From NCBI RefSeq assembly GCF_030248535.1, contig NZ_JAHGAJ010000016.1:186001-250000 (forward strand): a DNA stretch of 64,000 nucleotides. Direction: 5' to 3'. The notes below the pieces were generated by a model, which did not search any database, was not told the DNA's origin, and saw only the letters and a program-made list of their open reading frames with translations. The DNA is from Vibrio sp. D404a. Its GTDB lineage: Bacteria > Pseudomonadota > Gammaproteobacteria > Enterobacterales > Vibrionaceae. This document shows, piece after piece, positions 48,901-59,895 of this stretch (position 1 is its first letter; each line of letters starts with the position of its first letter). The translations under genes and the position numbers were made by a program.

Positions 48901-50346
48901 TTACTCCGTACCACCGACAGTCAGTGAGTCAAGCTTCAGCGTTGGCTGACCAACACCTACTGGTACGCTTTGACCCGCTTTACCACATACACCGACACCA
49001 CGGTCAATGCTAAGGTCATTACCAACCATAGACACCTGCTGCATAGCTTCGATACCCGAACCAATCAGCGTTGCGCCTTTCACAGGGTGAGTGATCTTGC
49101 CGTTTTCAATCATGTAGGCTTCAGAAGCCGAGAACACGAACTTACCGGATGTAATATCCACCTGACCACCACCAAAGTTTGGTGCATAGATGCCCTTATC
49201 AACGGTTGCGATGATCTCTTCTGGCGTATGCTCACCCGGTAGCATGTAAGTGTTGGTCATACGAGGCATTGGAAGATGAGCGTAAGACTCGCGACGGCCA
49301 TTACCCGTTGGTGCAACACCCATCAAGCGCGCATTGAGTTTGTCTTGCATGTAGCCCTTCAACACACCATTTTCAATCAGCGTATTGTATTGGCCGTTAA
49401 CACCTTCGTCATCTACGTTCAGTGAGCCACGTAAATCAGTCAACGTACCATCATCAACGATCGTACATAGGCTCGATGTAACTTGCTCACCAATTTTGCC
49501 AGAGAAAACGGAAGACTCTTTTCGGTTAAAATCACCTTCTAAACCATGACCTACCGCTTCGTGCAGTAGCACACCCGGCCAACCAGAGCCTAATACCACA
49601 GGCATTGCACCGGCAGGCGCAGCTACAGCTTCGAGGTTAACCAGAGCTTGGCGAATTGCTTCGTCAGCAAACTGATAAGCCACTTGAGAACCGTTGTCGT
49701 CACTTAGGAAGAAATCGTAACCAAAGCGACCACCGCCACCAGCACTACCACGCTCACGACGATCGCCTTTTTGCGCTAATACACTGATAGACAGACGAAC
49801 AAGAGGACGAATATCACCCGCATACGTACCATCGGTTGCTGCTACTAGCATTTGCTCATGCACACCACTCAGGCTGATCGACACTTCTGTCACCATCGGC
49901 TCTTTAGTACGAATGTAAGCATCCAGCGCCTTCAGGAGTTCGGTTTTTTGCTGTTTTTCCCAGCTCGCTAGCGGGTTTACTGCATCATAGTAAATCTGAT
50001 TGGTATTGCGCTTAAACGCATGAACCTGAGTGTTTTGGCCCTGCTTAGCAATACCACGCGCAGCAATCGCGCTCTGTTTTAGACCTTCCAATTGGATTTG
50101 GTCAGAGTAGGCAAAACCGGTTTTCTCACCAGCAACAGCACGAACACCCACACCACAGTCGATGTTAAATGAGCCGTCTTTAATGATGCTGTCTTCTAAA
50201 ACGAGAGACTCATGCCAGCTGGACTGAAAGTAGATATCAGCATAATCAATTTGGCGGGTAGCAATGCTCGCCAATGTATCTGCGATATTTTGCTCCGTAA
50301 GCCCTGTCGGGTTAAGTAGCGCTTCTTCAATTTGATTGATGCTCAT
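48901..50346 (-). CDS. tldD: Metalloprotease TldD
   Basis: With TldE (PmbA) it forms a zinc protease that degrades unfolded peptides and, in enterobacteria, CcdA and microcin B17 leader. The 481-residue protein has the HExxxH site HEAVGH (262-267) in [17 protein letters not shown] and the glycine-rich [13 protein letters not shown] before it. No pmbA is present in this window. It lies 19 bp after the nitrilase gene. Confidence 0.95.
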   Translation of the reverse strand: MSINQIEEALLNPTGLTEQNIADTLASIATRQIDYADIYFQSSWHESLVLEDSIIKDGSFNIDCGVGVRAVAGEKTGFAYSDQIQLEGLKQSAIAARGIAKQGQNTQVHAFKRNTNQIYYDAVNPLASWEKQQKTELLKALDAYIRTKEPMVTEVSISLSGVHEQMLVAATDGTYAGDIRPLVRLSISVLAQKGDRRERGSAGGGGRFGYDFFLSDDNGSQVAYQFADEAIRQALVNLEAVAAPAGAMPVVLGSGWPGVLLHEAVGHGLEGDFNRKESSVFSGKIGEQVTSSLCTIVDDGTLTDLRGSLNVDDEGVNGQYNTLIENGVLKGYMQDKLNARLMGVAPTGNGRRESYAHLPMPRMTNTYMLPGEHTPEEIIATVDKGIYAPNFGGGQVDITSGKFVFSASEAYMIENGKITHPVKGATLIGSGIEAMQQVSMVGNDLSIDRGVGVCGKAGQSVPVGVGQPTLKLDSLTVGGTE

Positions 50347-50365
50347 AAATGGCTCTTATTTTTAA

Positions 50366-51178
50366 TTAAAATTGATTCGAAAATCGAGAGTGTTGAACGA
50401 TTGGCATATTCTGTCTAATAGGCTCACAACTTTTGGTATCGAGTTCGACAACCATGCTCTTCGGCTCTTGGCCTAGTTGTGCCACCACTCTCCCCCATGG
50501 GTCAATCACCATGGAGTGTCCCCAGGTCTCTCGCTGACAAGGGTGCTTCCCGCCCTGTCCAACCGCAACGACCCAAGATTGTGTTTCAATGGCTCGGCAG
50601 CGTAATAACGCTTCCCAATGCGCCTCGCCCGTCACAGCAGTAAATGCCGCCGGTACGACAATAATCTGTGCGCCCTGCTTTCTTAATTCAGAGTAGAGGT
50701 GCGGAAAGCGCACATCATAGCAAATACTCAAACCTAAGCGACCAAAAGGTGTCTCAGCAGTGACGACGCGATCACCGGGCGTAAAAATATCCGATTCGCG
50801 ATAACACTTGTGTGCGTCAGCCACATCTACGTCAAACATATGCAGTTTGTCGTAATGGGCGACAACCGTACCGAAATCATCGATGACCAATGAGGTTGTC
50901 GTCACCCCAGTCACCGTCTTGATGGGCATACTGCCGACAACAATCCAAACACGATGCTGCTTGGCTAATTCACCGATTTGCTTTTGAAGTGGCCCGTCTC
51001 CCAACGGCTCTGCATGTTGGTGGTAATCCTTTTTGCTGCCGAACACCAAGGCATTTTCTGGGCAGACGACCCAGTTAGCTCCGTGCTCTTTACACTTAGC
51101 TATCTCTTTCGACAGAAAGTGCAGATTCTCGCTCGGGCTGGGCCCTGAGGTCATCTGAATCAAGCCAACACAATCCAT
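50366..51178 (-). CDS. Carbon-nitrogen hydrolase (nitrilase superfamily)
   Basis: A 270-residue amidohydrolase with the Glu-Lys-Cys triad E41 (CPENALVFG), K111 (HYDKLHMFDVD) and C153 (SICYDVRFP). The sequence resembles the Nit1/deaminated-glutathione amidase type, a metabolite-repair enzyme; that specificity is inferred. The start is the ATG with AAAGGAG 8 bases upstream; an ATG nine codons earlier is not supported. It sits between yhdP and tldD, a place not occupied in E. coli. Confidence 0.88.
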   Translation of the reverse strand: MDCVGLIQMTSGPSPSENLHFLSKEIAKCKEHGANWVVCPENALVFGSKKDYHQHAEPLGDGPLQKQIGELAKQHRVWIVVGSMPIKTVTGVTTTSLVIDDFGTVVAHYDKLHMFDVDVADAHKCYRESDIFTPGDRVVTAETPFGRLGLSICYDVRFPHLYSELRKQGAQIIVVPAAFTAVTGEAHWEALLRCRAIETQSWVVAVGQGGKHPCQRETWGHSMVIDPWGRVVAQLGQEPKSMVVELDTKSCEPIRQNMPIVQHSRFSNQF

Positions 51179-51236
51179 GTGTTTTACTCCTTTATCATTC
51201 TTCATCCAGTCATATGAGTGCTAAAAGCGACCCGGT

Positions 51237-54200
51237 TTACTGGGCCATATCTCTAAGCTTTTCTGGCAATTTGAACTCGCCTTTACTTCGCGATAGCTCA
51301 CTTACAGTCGGAGAGTCCAGTGGGCCTTTTACCGAGTAATTCACTTGAGTAAATACCTCAACAACTGGCGAGATCACGGTGGTAATGGCCAACACGTAGA
51401 GTGCCGTTTGTGGTGTTACAGCAAACGCAGTCAATACCGGAATACCCGAAGTAATGTCTGGGGTGAAGTTCACCTCAGCATCAACTAAGCGACTATTAAG
51501 GTTCGCGATGCCTTTAATCTTCATCTCACCCGCGACGGCATCCATTCTCAGATCGTTGGTTAAGAAAATCCCGTTTTGGAATTCACCGGTTCCCGTAATA
51601 CTGTTGAATGCCATGCCTTTATCGAACACATCCGAAAAATCGAGCTGCATTTTGCGCAAGATAGAATCAAGACTAAATAGGCCAAGCAGTCGAGCTGCCC
51701 CGCTCACATCAGAGATGATCCCCTTGCCAAGCTCTGTCTCAACATCGCCACCAAGAGTGTCGATCTTGATCCCCCACGGTGAACCATCCCACTCAAGCTG
51801 TGCTTTCATCGAGAACGGCGCTTTCTGAATACCCGAGGTAATACCAAAACGCTCCATCAATTCACTGTTGTTTTCACCCTCAACATCAACATTCAATGCT
51901 GAATGGCTTTCGGTATCGCTCAGTGCCCACCAACCGCTCAGATCAGCTTTGTTGCTGCCGCTTCGAACTTGGATCTTGTTCCACTCAATACGATCATTCT
52001 TACGTTGTAGCTCAACATCAACCTTGCCAACCTTGTAACCCTGCAACCAAAAATCTTTAATCACAAGGGTTAGGTTTGGCATCGCATCATGGATCTTTCG
52101 GTCCAACTCAGAGATCAATGGTGAATCTTCATCTTTACGCTGTAGCAGTTGGTCTTCGCTCTTCTTCTCGCTCCACTCAGGCACAAATAGGTGCAGGCGA
52201 TCCAAAGAAACCGTGAGATCATACGGCGCTAAGTAGTTGATATCGCCCTCAACCTCTTGGCTTGCAAGCTGCATTTGCCACGCTGATTTATTCTTACGCG
52301 CACTAAATTCCACATCATTCCAAGCGATACCACCAAGCGTGAGCTCTTTACTCTCTAGCGTAAGACGCGTCGGTGCCGGTATGGTTGGCGTGTTCATCTG
52401 GCTTAATACGGCCGTCGACGGCTTTACGGGTTCCATAACCACCGCTAGCCAATCATCAAGGTTAAACTCATCGGTACGGATCAGCGCATGATGCCCAACC
52501 ACAGGACTTATCTTAAAGCCGCCACGCCCTAACACCAGGTTGGTCGCCTTGAGCACTGGTACGTCGCCAGTAATGTCGATCTCTGTTTGATACTTGGTAT
52601 TCGGCAACTGCAGACGCGCTGTGATTGACTCCTGATTCCCTGACGCCTGAAGCCTTGCAGTGCCTTTCTCAAAGGTGCTCTTGGCCAATGGGTATGGATA
52701 ATCACTCGCCAAATAGGTTAGGTCTGACTGTAAGTCTAGCTGATAAGTGAAACCTATGTCGTTGAGTTGTATATCGATATTTGATTGCCACGGTGCGTGA
52801 CCTGACAAGCGGCTCAACCATTGCTCACCAATGTATGGCTCAAGTGGCTTAACATCCCAATCACCGAGAACATCAATCCCAACCGCATAACCCGGGCCAT
52901 CATTCTGACCCGTAAAATCAACTGAAATGCCTTGAGTTAAGAGTTCTGCAGATAAGCCTGTCGCCGTCACTACATCGTTATCAAATTCGATACGACCGGT
53001 AGTATTTTCCAGCACCATAGGCGGCGCTTCTATCTGTACATGATTCCCTTTTAGGTCAGCATAACCCCAAGCTCTTGGTTCTCGGCTGTTATCAAACGGA
53101 ATATCAAGCTGGAACTCAGAATAAACATCACCGTTAACTTGAAGTGCGGTCAATGCAGCACCGACTGAGTCCACCAACGGAGATGACGTCATGTAATCAC
53201 GAACCGCGTTACCCGTTGCGGTTGCTTTGGCCTCAATTTCAATGTGGCCGCCTTCTCCTAGGTAAGGAATTCGCCCTGTGATTCGATCAGCAGTGACATC
53301 CATCAACTGAGCAGAACGAGAATCAAGGTGCATTGCATCATTCTCAAACAACAGGTCGAGTTGAAGATCGGTGATCAATGGCCATGCCGTATCGAAACTG
53401 AATTTCACATCCTCAAGCCCTACCCAGATCTGGAAAATTCCATCATGGTTTGAATAAGGAAATTGAGCTAGCTCGCCGTGCCATAACAGTTTCACCGAGC
53501 TTGAACGGCCTGCTTGAATCGCAGTCGAAAGATAATCGGTAAGCTCTTGTCCTAATGCCAGTGTTGGCAGGTAACGCCATGTTTCTCCGACGTTGTAAGC
53601 ATCCGCTTCGCCATAGAAAGAGAGATAAGGACTGGCGTTGTTAGGGAAGTCGAGACGAAAAGCACCCAGCACTTGCAGATCAGGCGTCGCCGCCGTCACT
53701 TTGTCAGACCATAGGCGCCAACCATTCTCATCTTGCTGCCAAACAATATCCACTTGGCCTTGCTTGATATTTAGTGGAGCTTGGAACACCTCGCCATATG
53801 GGAAGACGTCGTCAATCACATTGATACTGGCCTTTGCCTCAGTTGTAGAACCAAACACCGAGCCAGAAACTTGGCTAAAACCCGGTAGCAACTCCCACTG
53901 CTCCATAGCTAAATCAGAGAAACTCGCTGAATAACGAAGGCTCTCAATACCAGAATCCATTGAGACACGAATATCGTCAACCAAGCCACCCGGCGACAAT
54001 TGATCGAGCAGTTCATTGGATTTTTCTGATTCTGGCAGCAACTTGATAAGTGGGGTCAACGCAGCAATATCGAGCTCAGAAACATTGAGTTGCCACGGGC
54101 CTTTCTGCCAATTGAAAGCCACATCCAACTCTGGCCAAGCATGATCATCGGTGCGCAGGTTAAGTGAGTGACCATTCACTTGCCAGCCAAGTTGAGTTGG

Positions 54201-55106
54201 AGTTAACTTGAAGGTGCCCGACTCAATCATTAGCTCATGATAGCCATCTTCATCCCAAGTGAGTTCTGAAGGCAAGACTTCTACATACGCATCGACCGGT
54301 TTGCTGTTCTTGAGCGTAAGCCAGCTATTAAGGCTGACATTACCGGTTTTAATGCCCGATTCTGCTTGCATGTAGCGAGTGAGCCAAGGCTTCACTGAAA
54401 TATTTTCAGCACTGACATAGAACTGCCCAGTAACGTCTGTTAATGAGCCACCATCAACAAAGTTAGCACTTACTGACAAAGAGTTGAGGTTAGCGTCTTT
54501 AATGCTGACAACACCCTCAGCAAGATGATGCTTACCAGAGTTCTGCCACTTGAGGGTTTCAATATCGAGTTGACGTTCTTCATCAGAAACCGTTCGATAA
54601 AGTAACGAGGAATCCTTAGCCGTAACATCGACCAAGGTTTTAAGTAGAAGGTTATCGAGCTCTTTGATGACCCGACCCGACGAGTCCGAAGTCTCTGTCC
54701 CACTGCTATCGCGAGCAGCAAACAGATCAATGGATCGGATATCGAGATACATCCCGTTCATCACCAAGTCGGCAACAACCGGACGCATTTGAATCGCCGA
54801 TTGAATCAGATCGAATTCAACTTCGACTGTTTCAACGGAAAACGTCACATCTTCAGCTTGAACAAGATTGGCTTTCACCCCCTTCAGGGCAATAGAAGGG
54901 TGTGTGTTTCGCCAAAAGCCACTCACATCTTGAATAGAAAAATCAAAACCTGAATGCTGATCAACCCACTGTTCAATTTCAGTTTGGTATTTATTCAGGT
55001 TAGGAAGCGCAACACGTAAAGTGGTTACCGCTATGGCAAGCGCCACAAGTAAAGTAACCACTAACCATAAACATGCACGCAGTAGCTGAGTAACACTAGA
55101 GCTCAC
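51237..55106 (-). CDS. yhdP: YhdP family AsmA-like envelope protein
   Basis: A very large (1289-residue) inner-membrane-anchored protein. One N-terminal transmembrane helix (about 10-30) is followed by a periplasmic body of repeating beta strands, the bridge-like groove expected of AsmA/TamB relatives that move phospholipids to the outer membrane. The C-terminal region with GLFSLDSILRKMQLDFSDVFDKGMAFNSITG is the conserved AsmA end. Its place after rng matches E. coli. Confidence 0.93.
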   Translation of the reverse strand: MSSSVTQLLRACLWLVVTLLVALAIAVTTLRVALPNLNKYQTEIEQWVDQHSGFDFSIQDVSGFWRNTHPSIALKGVKANLVQAEDVTFSVETVEVEFDLIQSAIQMRPVVADLVMNGMYLDIRSIDLFAARDSSGTETSDSSGRVIKELDNLLLKTLVDVTAKDSSLLYRTVSDEERQLDIETLKWQNSGKHHLAEGVVSIKDANLNSLSVSANFVDGGSLTDVTGQFYVSAENISVKPWLTRYMQAESGIKTGNVSLNSWLTLKNSKPVDAYVEVLPSELTWDEDGYHELMIESGTFKLTPTQLGWQVNGHSLNLRTDDHAWPELDVAFNWQKGPWQLNVSELDIAALTPLIKLLPESEKSNELLDQLSPGGLVDDIRVSMDSGIESLRYSASFSDLAMEQWELLPGFSQVSGSVFGSTTEAKASINVIDDVFPYGEVFQAPLNIKQGQVDIVWQQDENGWRLWSDKVTAATPDLQVLGAFRLDFPNNASPYLSFYGEADAYNVGETWRYLPTLALGQELTDYLSTAIQAGRSSSVKLLWHGELAQFPYSNHDGIFQIWVGLEDVKFSFDTAWPLITDLQLDLLFENDAMHLDSRSAQLMDVTADRITGRIPYLGEGGHIEIEAKATATGNAVRDYMTSSPLVDSVGAALTALQVNGDVYSEFQLDIPFDNSREPRAWGYADLKGNHVQIEAPPMVLENTTGRIEFDNDVVTATGLSAELLTQGISVDFTGQNDGPGYAVGIDVLGDWDVKPLEPYIGEQWLSRLSGHAPWQSNIDIQLNDIGFTYQLDLQSDLTYLASDYPYPLAKSTFEKGTARLQASGNQESITARLQLPNTKYQTEIDITGDVPVLKATNLVLGRGGFKISPVVGHHALIRTDEFNLDDWLAVVMEPVKPSTAVLSQMNTPTIPAPTRLTLESKELTLGGIAWNDVEFSARKNKSAWQMQLASQEVEGDINYLAPYDLTVSLDRLHLFVPEWSEKKSEDQLLQRKDEDSPLISELDRKIHDAMPNLTLVIKDFWLQGYKVGKVDVELQRKNDRIEWNKIQVRSGSNKADLSGWWALSDTESHSALNVDVEGENNSELMERFGITSGIQKAPFSMKAQLEWDGSPWGIKIDTLGGDVETELGKGIISDVSGAARLLGLFSLDSILRKMQLDFSDVFDKGMAFNSITGTGEFQNGIFLTNDLRMDAVAGEMKIKGIANLNSRLVDAEVNFTPDITSGIPVLTAFAVTPQTALYVLAITTVISPVVEVFTQVNYSVKGPLDSPTVSELSRSKGEFKLPEKLRDMAQ

Positions 55107-55116
55107 AAAATATCCA

Positions 55117-56586
55117 TTACATCATAACAACGTCAAACTGCTCTTGAATATACAAAGGCTCAGCTTGAATTTTAACTTGTTTACCAATAAAGACCTCAAG
55201 CTCAGCCAGCGCATGAGACTCTTCACCTTCAAGGGCTTCGGCAACCGCAGGCGCTGCGTAAACCACAAATTTATCGGCGTCGTAGGCACGATTAACGCGC
55301 GTAATCTCACGCAAGATCTCGTAGCACACCGTCTCAACCGTTTTGACACTGCCGCGGCCTTCACAAGCAGGACAGCTTGAACACAAGATATGCTCAATGC
55401 TTTCGCGAGTACGCTTACGGGTCATTTCAACCAGACCTAGTTGCGTAAAGCCATTGATATTGGTTTTAACGCGGTCTTTATCGAGTGCTGCTTCTAATGA
55501 AGTAAGTACACGCTTACGGTGCTCTTCTGACAACATATCGATGAAGTCGATAATGATGATACCGCCCAAGTTACGCAGACGCAGCTGACGAGCAATTGCC
55601 TGTGTCGCTTCAACGTTGGTGTTAAAGATGGTCTCTTCAAGGTTGCGACGCCCAACAAACGCACCTGTGTTGATATCCACCGTGGTCATTGCTTCGGTCT
55701 GATCGATAATCAGGTAGCCACCAGATTTAAGTTCAACCTTACGATCAAGCGAACGCTGAATCTCGTTTTCGGTGTCATACATATCGAAGATAGGCTTATC
55801 GCCTTCGTACAGCTCAAGCTTGTTGGTCAGCTCTGGCACATATTCGGACGTGAACTCTTTAAGGTTTTCAAACTCTTGGCGTGAATCGACCTGAATCTTG
55901 CTCAACTCTGTTCCAACAAAGTCACGCAGGATACGCTGGCTAAGGCACAACTCACCGTACAGACGTGTGCGCGCTTTGTGTTTACCACGGCGCTCAAGTA
56001 CTTTGAGCCAGAGACGCTTTAGGAACGCCGCATCTTGCTCAAGTTCATGGGCATCGGCACCTTCAGCGGCTGTACGAATAATAAAACCGCCATGCTCATC
56101 GCAGTAGCGAGAAACCACCTTTTTAAGACGATTACGTTCTGACTCGCTATCGATACGTTGAGAAACGCCGACGTGGCTAGCACCTGGCATAAACACAAGG
56201 TAACGAGAAGGCAGCGTGATATCCGTGGTTAGGCGGGCGCCTTTTGTGCCGAGTGGATCTTTAACCACTTGCACGACAATGTCTTGTCCCTGACGAACAA
56301 GCTCTGAAATATCACGCACTTGAAACTGCTTTTTCTCATTCTCTGCCACACACTCAGTATGGGGAACGATGTCTGAAGCGTGCAAAAACGCTGCTTTTTC
56401 TAGACCGATATCGACAAATGCTGCCTGCATACCTGGTAGAACGCGGCTGACACGTCCTTTGTAGATATTGCCTACAATGCCTCGACGAGCATCTCTTTCA
56501 ATATGGATCTCTTGAAGAGCTCCCCCCTCAATCATGGCCACGCGAGTTTCACTCGGGGTCACGTTCAGCAACAATTCAGCACTCAT
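55117..56586 (-). CDS. rng: Ribonuclease G
   Basis: An RNase E/G-type endonuclease that matures the 5' end of 16S rRNA and degrades mRNAs. It has 489 residues as in E. coli: an S1 domain (about 35-130, GNIYKGRVSRVLPGMQAAFVDIG), an RNase H-like and catalytic DNase I-like part with FIDM and GFTQLGLVEMTRKR, and the zinc-link CPACEGRG. It lies 10 bp upstream of yhdP and 21 bp after maf in the same transcript. Confidence 0.96.
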   Translation of the reverse strand: MSAELLLNVTPSETRVAMIEGGALQEIHIERDARRGIVGNIYKGRVSRVLPGMQAAFVDIGLEKAAFLHASDIVPHTECVAENEKKQFQVRDISELVRQGQDIVVQVVKDPLGTKGARLTTDITLPSRYLVFMPGASHVGVSQRIDSESERNRLKKVVSRYCDEHGGFIIRTAAEGADAHELEQDAAFLKRLWLKVLERRGKHKARTRLYGELCLSQRILRDFVGTELSKIQVDSRQEFENLKEFTSEYVPELTNKLELYEGDKPIFDMYDTENEIQRSLDRKVELKSGGYLIIDQTEAMTTVDINTGAFVGRRNLEETIFNTNVEATQAIARQLRLRNLGGIIIIDFIDMLSEEHRKRVLTSLEAALDKDRVKTNINGFTQLGLVEMTRKRTRESIEHILCSSCPACEGRGSVKTVETVCYEILREITRVNRAYDADKFVVYAAPAVAEALEGEESHALAELEVFIGKQVKIQAEPLYIQEQFDVVMM

Positions 56587-56607
56587 GGTGCACCTCAGAT
56601 TAGTAAA

Positions 56608-57240
56608 TTATAAGAATTCTTGCAGTAGCTGGTCCGTTTCAAATAAAGGTAAGCCGACAACGGCGTAATAACTACCTTCGATTCGAGTAACAAAGCGTCC
56701 ACCCAAACCTTGGATCCCATAGCTACCGGCTTTATCGCATGGCTCCCCTGTTTGCCAGTATTGTTCTATTTCTTGTTCACTGAGGGGTTTGAACCATACG
56801 TCGGTAATCACGATTTCTGTTTTTTGTTTGTCCGCAGAAACTACAGACACGGCTGTCATCACTTGATGGCGCTTATCAGACAGCTGGGTGAGCATTCGCT
56901 TACAATCGGCCAAATCACTCGGCTTTTCTAGCACCTGCCCTTGGCTTACGACTACAGTATCTGAGCCTAAAACCACTATATTATCTGAACCTAAAACAAC
57001 AGTAGTATCTGAACCAAAAGAAGCAGTGTCGTCTGAATTAGGCTCTCGCTTTACTATCAAGTTCAATGCCGCTTGAGCTTTATCAAGCGACAGCCGTTGA
57101 ACATACGCTTTGGCATCTTCATCCGGCTGCTGACGCTCTTCAATATCGGAAACGAGAACAGAAAACTCGTAACCTAACTGCGTGAGTAGTTCCTTACGTC
57201 TCGGTGAGCCCGAAGCCAAAACTAATGATGGGGTATCCAT
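56608..57240 (-). CDS. Maf-like nucleotide pyrophosphatase
   Basis: A 210-residue protein of the YhdE type, hydrolysing dTTP/UTP or modified nucleotides. It starts MDTPSLVLASGSPRRKELL, with the Maf signatures SGSPRR and KAGSYGIQGLGG. Unusually, the active-site strand LGSDTVVV is preceded by two in-frame copies (GSDTTVVL, GSDNIVVL) encoded by 24-bp tandem repeats. The start at 57,240 follows mreD by 5 bp; a longer frame overlapping mreD is not supported. Confidence 0.92.
   Translation of the reverse strand: MDTPSLVLASGSPRRKELLTQLGYEFSVLVSDIEERQQPDEDAKAYVQRLSLDKAQAALNLIVKREPNSDDTASFGSDTTVVLGSDNIVVLGSDTVVVSQGQVLEKPSDLADCKRMLTQLSDKRHQVMTAVSVVSADKQKTEIVITDVWFKPLSEQEIEQYWQTGEPCDKAGSYGIQGLGGRFVTRIEGSYYAVVGLPLFETDQLLQEFL
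56952..57023 (-). repeat. Three 24-bp tandem repeats inside maf
   Basis: The ATCTGAACC/ATCTGAGCC core recurs at 56,959, 56,983 and 57,007, an exact 24-bp period (8 codons). The copies have diverged at several bases, so this is not a recent sequencing-type duplication. Confidence 0.85.
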
Positions 57241-57245
57241 ATCCC

Positions 57246-57734
57246 TTACCTCACATGCCAATGGCGACGCACTCGGCGCATCAACAAGAACATCCAAGGC
57301 CAAAGTATACAGTTAATCAATGCACTCCATAGCGATAATGGATTAAAAACAACGTCTTGAATCAAATATTCACCAAAGAAGATCAATACTTCAAACAAAA
57401 CGGTTAATGCCGCCATGATCATCGCCTGTTGCCAAAGTGCCATGTTGCGAATAACAAGGAAGTTCATCGCAATAATGTACATCACTATCGACAGCATCAT
57501 GCCGCGAATGCCTAGCGTTGAGCCGATCAACAAGTCCCATAGAAGACCAAGAATCAGAGCACTGCCCACGTTGACGCGGTGTGGCAACGCCAATACCCAA
57601 TAACAAGTCACCAACAGTAACCAAGATGGACGAAACAGATCTAGGCTGCCCGGCCACGGAATGGTTTGAAGTATCAGGGCAATCAGAAGCGAGCAAGCGA
57701 TCACTAACTTACTTTTTAATACGCTATTGGCCAT
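57246..57734 (-). CDS. mreD: Rod shape-determining protein MreD
   Basis: A 162-residue inner-membrane protein with five or six hydrophobic helices, a partner of MreB and MreC in the elongasome. LGLLWDLLIGSTLGIRGM is the typical family segment. The ATG at 57,734 lies inside the end of mreC (overlap 11 bp) with GAGGG upstream; a GTG two codons earlier is possible. Confidence 0.93.
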   Translation of the reverse strand: MANSVLKSKLVIACSLLIALILQTIPWPGSLDLFRPSWLLLVTCYWVLALPHRVNVGSALILGLLWDLLIGSTLGIRGMMLSIVMYIIAMNFLVIRNMALWQQAMIMAALTVLFEVLIFFGEYLIQDVVFNPLSLWSALINCILWPWMFLLMRRVRRHWHVR

Positions 57735-58611
57735 TGTCACCCTCTAACATGGTTTGTTCTATATTAGTCTGATCTGCTTGCATACGCTTGTTTTCATCAG
57801 GCCAAATCAGCAGTAGGTAGCGCAGTTTATCAAACTCAACCACAGGCTCAGCTTTGATTACTGCAAACTCACGTTTCGGGTCGTAGTCGACCGATGATAC
57901 ATAAGCCACTGGGTAACCTTCTGGGTACACACCACCCAAGCCAGATGTCACTAGCATGTCTTCTTGCTGGATATCGGTACTGGTTGGAATGTGCTGCAGT
58001 TCAATCTCATCAATTTTTCCGTTACCCGACGCAATCACTCGAATGTCATTTCGAATCACCTGAACCGGAATCGCGTTATTCGCATCAGTAAGAAGCAAAA
58101 CACGGCTATTGTGCGCAGCAACAAAGGTCACCTGACCCACAATACCTTTTTCATTAATCACTGGTTGGCCTTCATAAACACCATCGATCTGGCCTTTATC
58201 AATCACCACTTGATGTCGGTATGGAGAGGTATCAACCGCCATCACTTCAGTCACCACCTTCTTCTCGTCACGAATAAAAGGCGAACCTAAAAGCTTACGT
58301 AGGCGTTTGTTCTCTTCTTGATACTGCTCGAGCAGAATAAGCTCGCTTTTAAGACGAAGTACTTCACGCTTCAAACCGTGACTCGATTCGATCAAGCCCT
58401 TACGGGTGTTAAAACGATCATAAACACCATCAAACATGGTTCGAGGTAAGTTAGCAGCGTACTGGATTGGCGCTACCATGCTGTTCAATAGATAGCGAAC
58501 ATTTGAGAAAGCATCTAAACGACTATCAGCCAGCATAAGGCTGGCTGATATAATTACAGCAAAAAATAGGCGCAATTGTAGAGAGGGACCTCTACCAAAA
58601 ATTGGCTTCAT
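57724..58611 (-). CDS. mreC: Rod shape-determining protein MreC
   Basis: A 295-residue bitopic protein: an N-terminal membrane helix (about 11-30), a coiled coil (about 68-110, ESSHGLKREVLRLKSELILLEQYQEENKRL) and periplasmic beta domains with VTEVMAVDTSPYRHQVVIDKGQ and GVYPEGYPVAYV. It scaffolds the cell-wall elongation complex. It lies 93 bp after mreB and overlaps mreD. Confidence 0.95.
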   Translation of the reverse strand: MKPIFGRGPSLQLRLFFAVIISASLMLADSRLDAFSNVRYLLNSMVAPIQYAANLPRTMFDGVYDRFNTRKGLIESSHGLKREVLRLKSELILLEQYQEENKRLRKLLGSPFIRDEKKVVTEVMAVDTSPYRHQVVIDKGQIDGVYEGQPVINEKGIVGQVTFVAAHNSRVLLLTDANNAIPVQVIRNDIRVIASGNGKIDEIELQHIPTSTDIQQEDMLVTSGLGGVYPEGYPVAYVSSVDYDPKREFAVIKAEPVVEFDKLRYLLLIWPDENKRMQADQTNIEQTMLEGDNGQ

Positions 58612-58704
58612 TCTATTTTGGTCCTAGGGCTACATTTGATCCTTTAGACAAAGTCCTAGGCTCTCAGCTGGCAATACGAGGCGAAAGAGCCTAAAACTCG
58701 ATGA

Positions 58705-59757
<1,053 letters not shown>

Positions 59758-59801
59758 TCATCCTGCAAGAATTAGAAGACAAAAATTGCACTAAATGTAC
59801 C

Positions 59802-59828
59802 AATGCCTTGCTGTAACGGCAAGGCATT
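59802..59828 (-). other. Hairpin between mshQ and mreB
   Basis: AATGCCTTGC/GGCAAGGCATT forms a strong stem around a 6-nt loop, 55-80 bp before mreB. No T-run follows on either strand, so it is not a standard intrinsic terminator. Confidence 0.5.
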
Positions 59829-59895
59829 GAAGTATAAACATGGGCTGAAACCCGCATTTTCTTACAGATTCCTAACTTAGCGCGTAAAAATTATA

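Noticed and set aside
48901..50346. Missing tldE/pmbA as a sign of gene loss
   Set aside because: The partner is usually encoded elsewhere on the chromosome, so its absence here means nothing.
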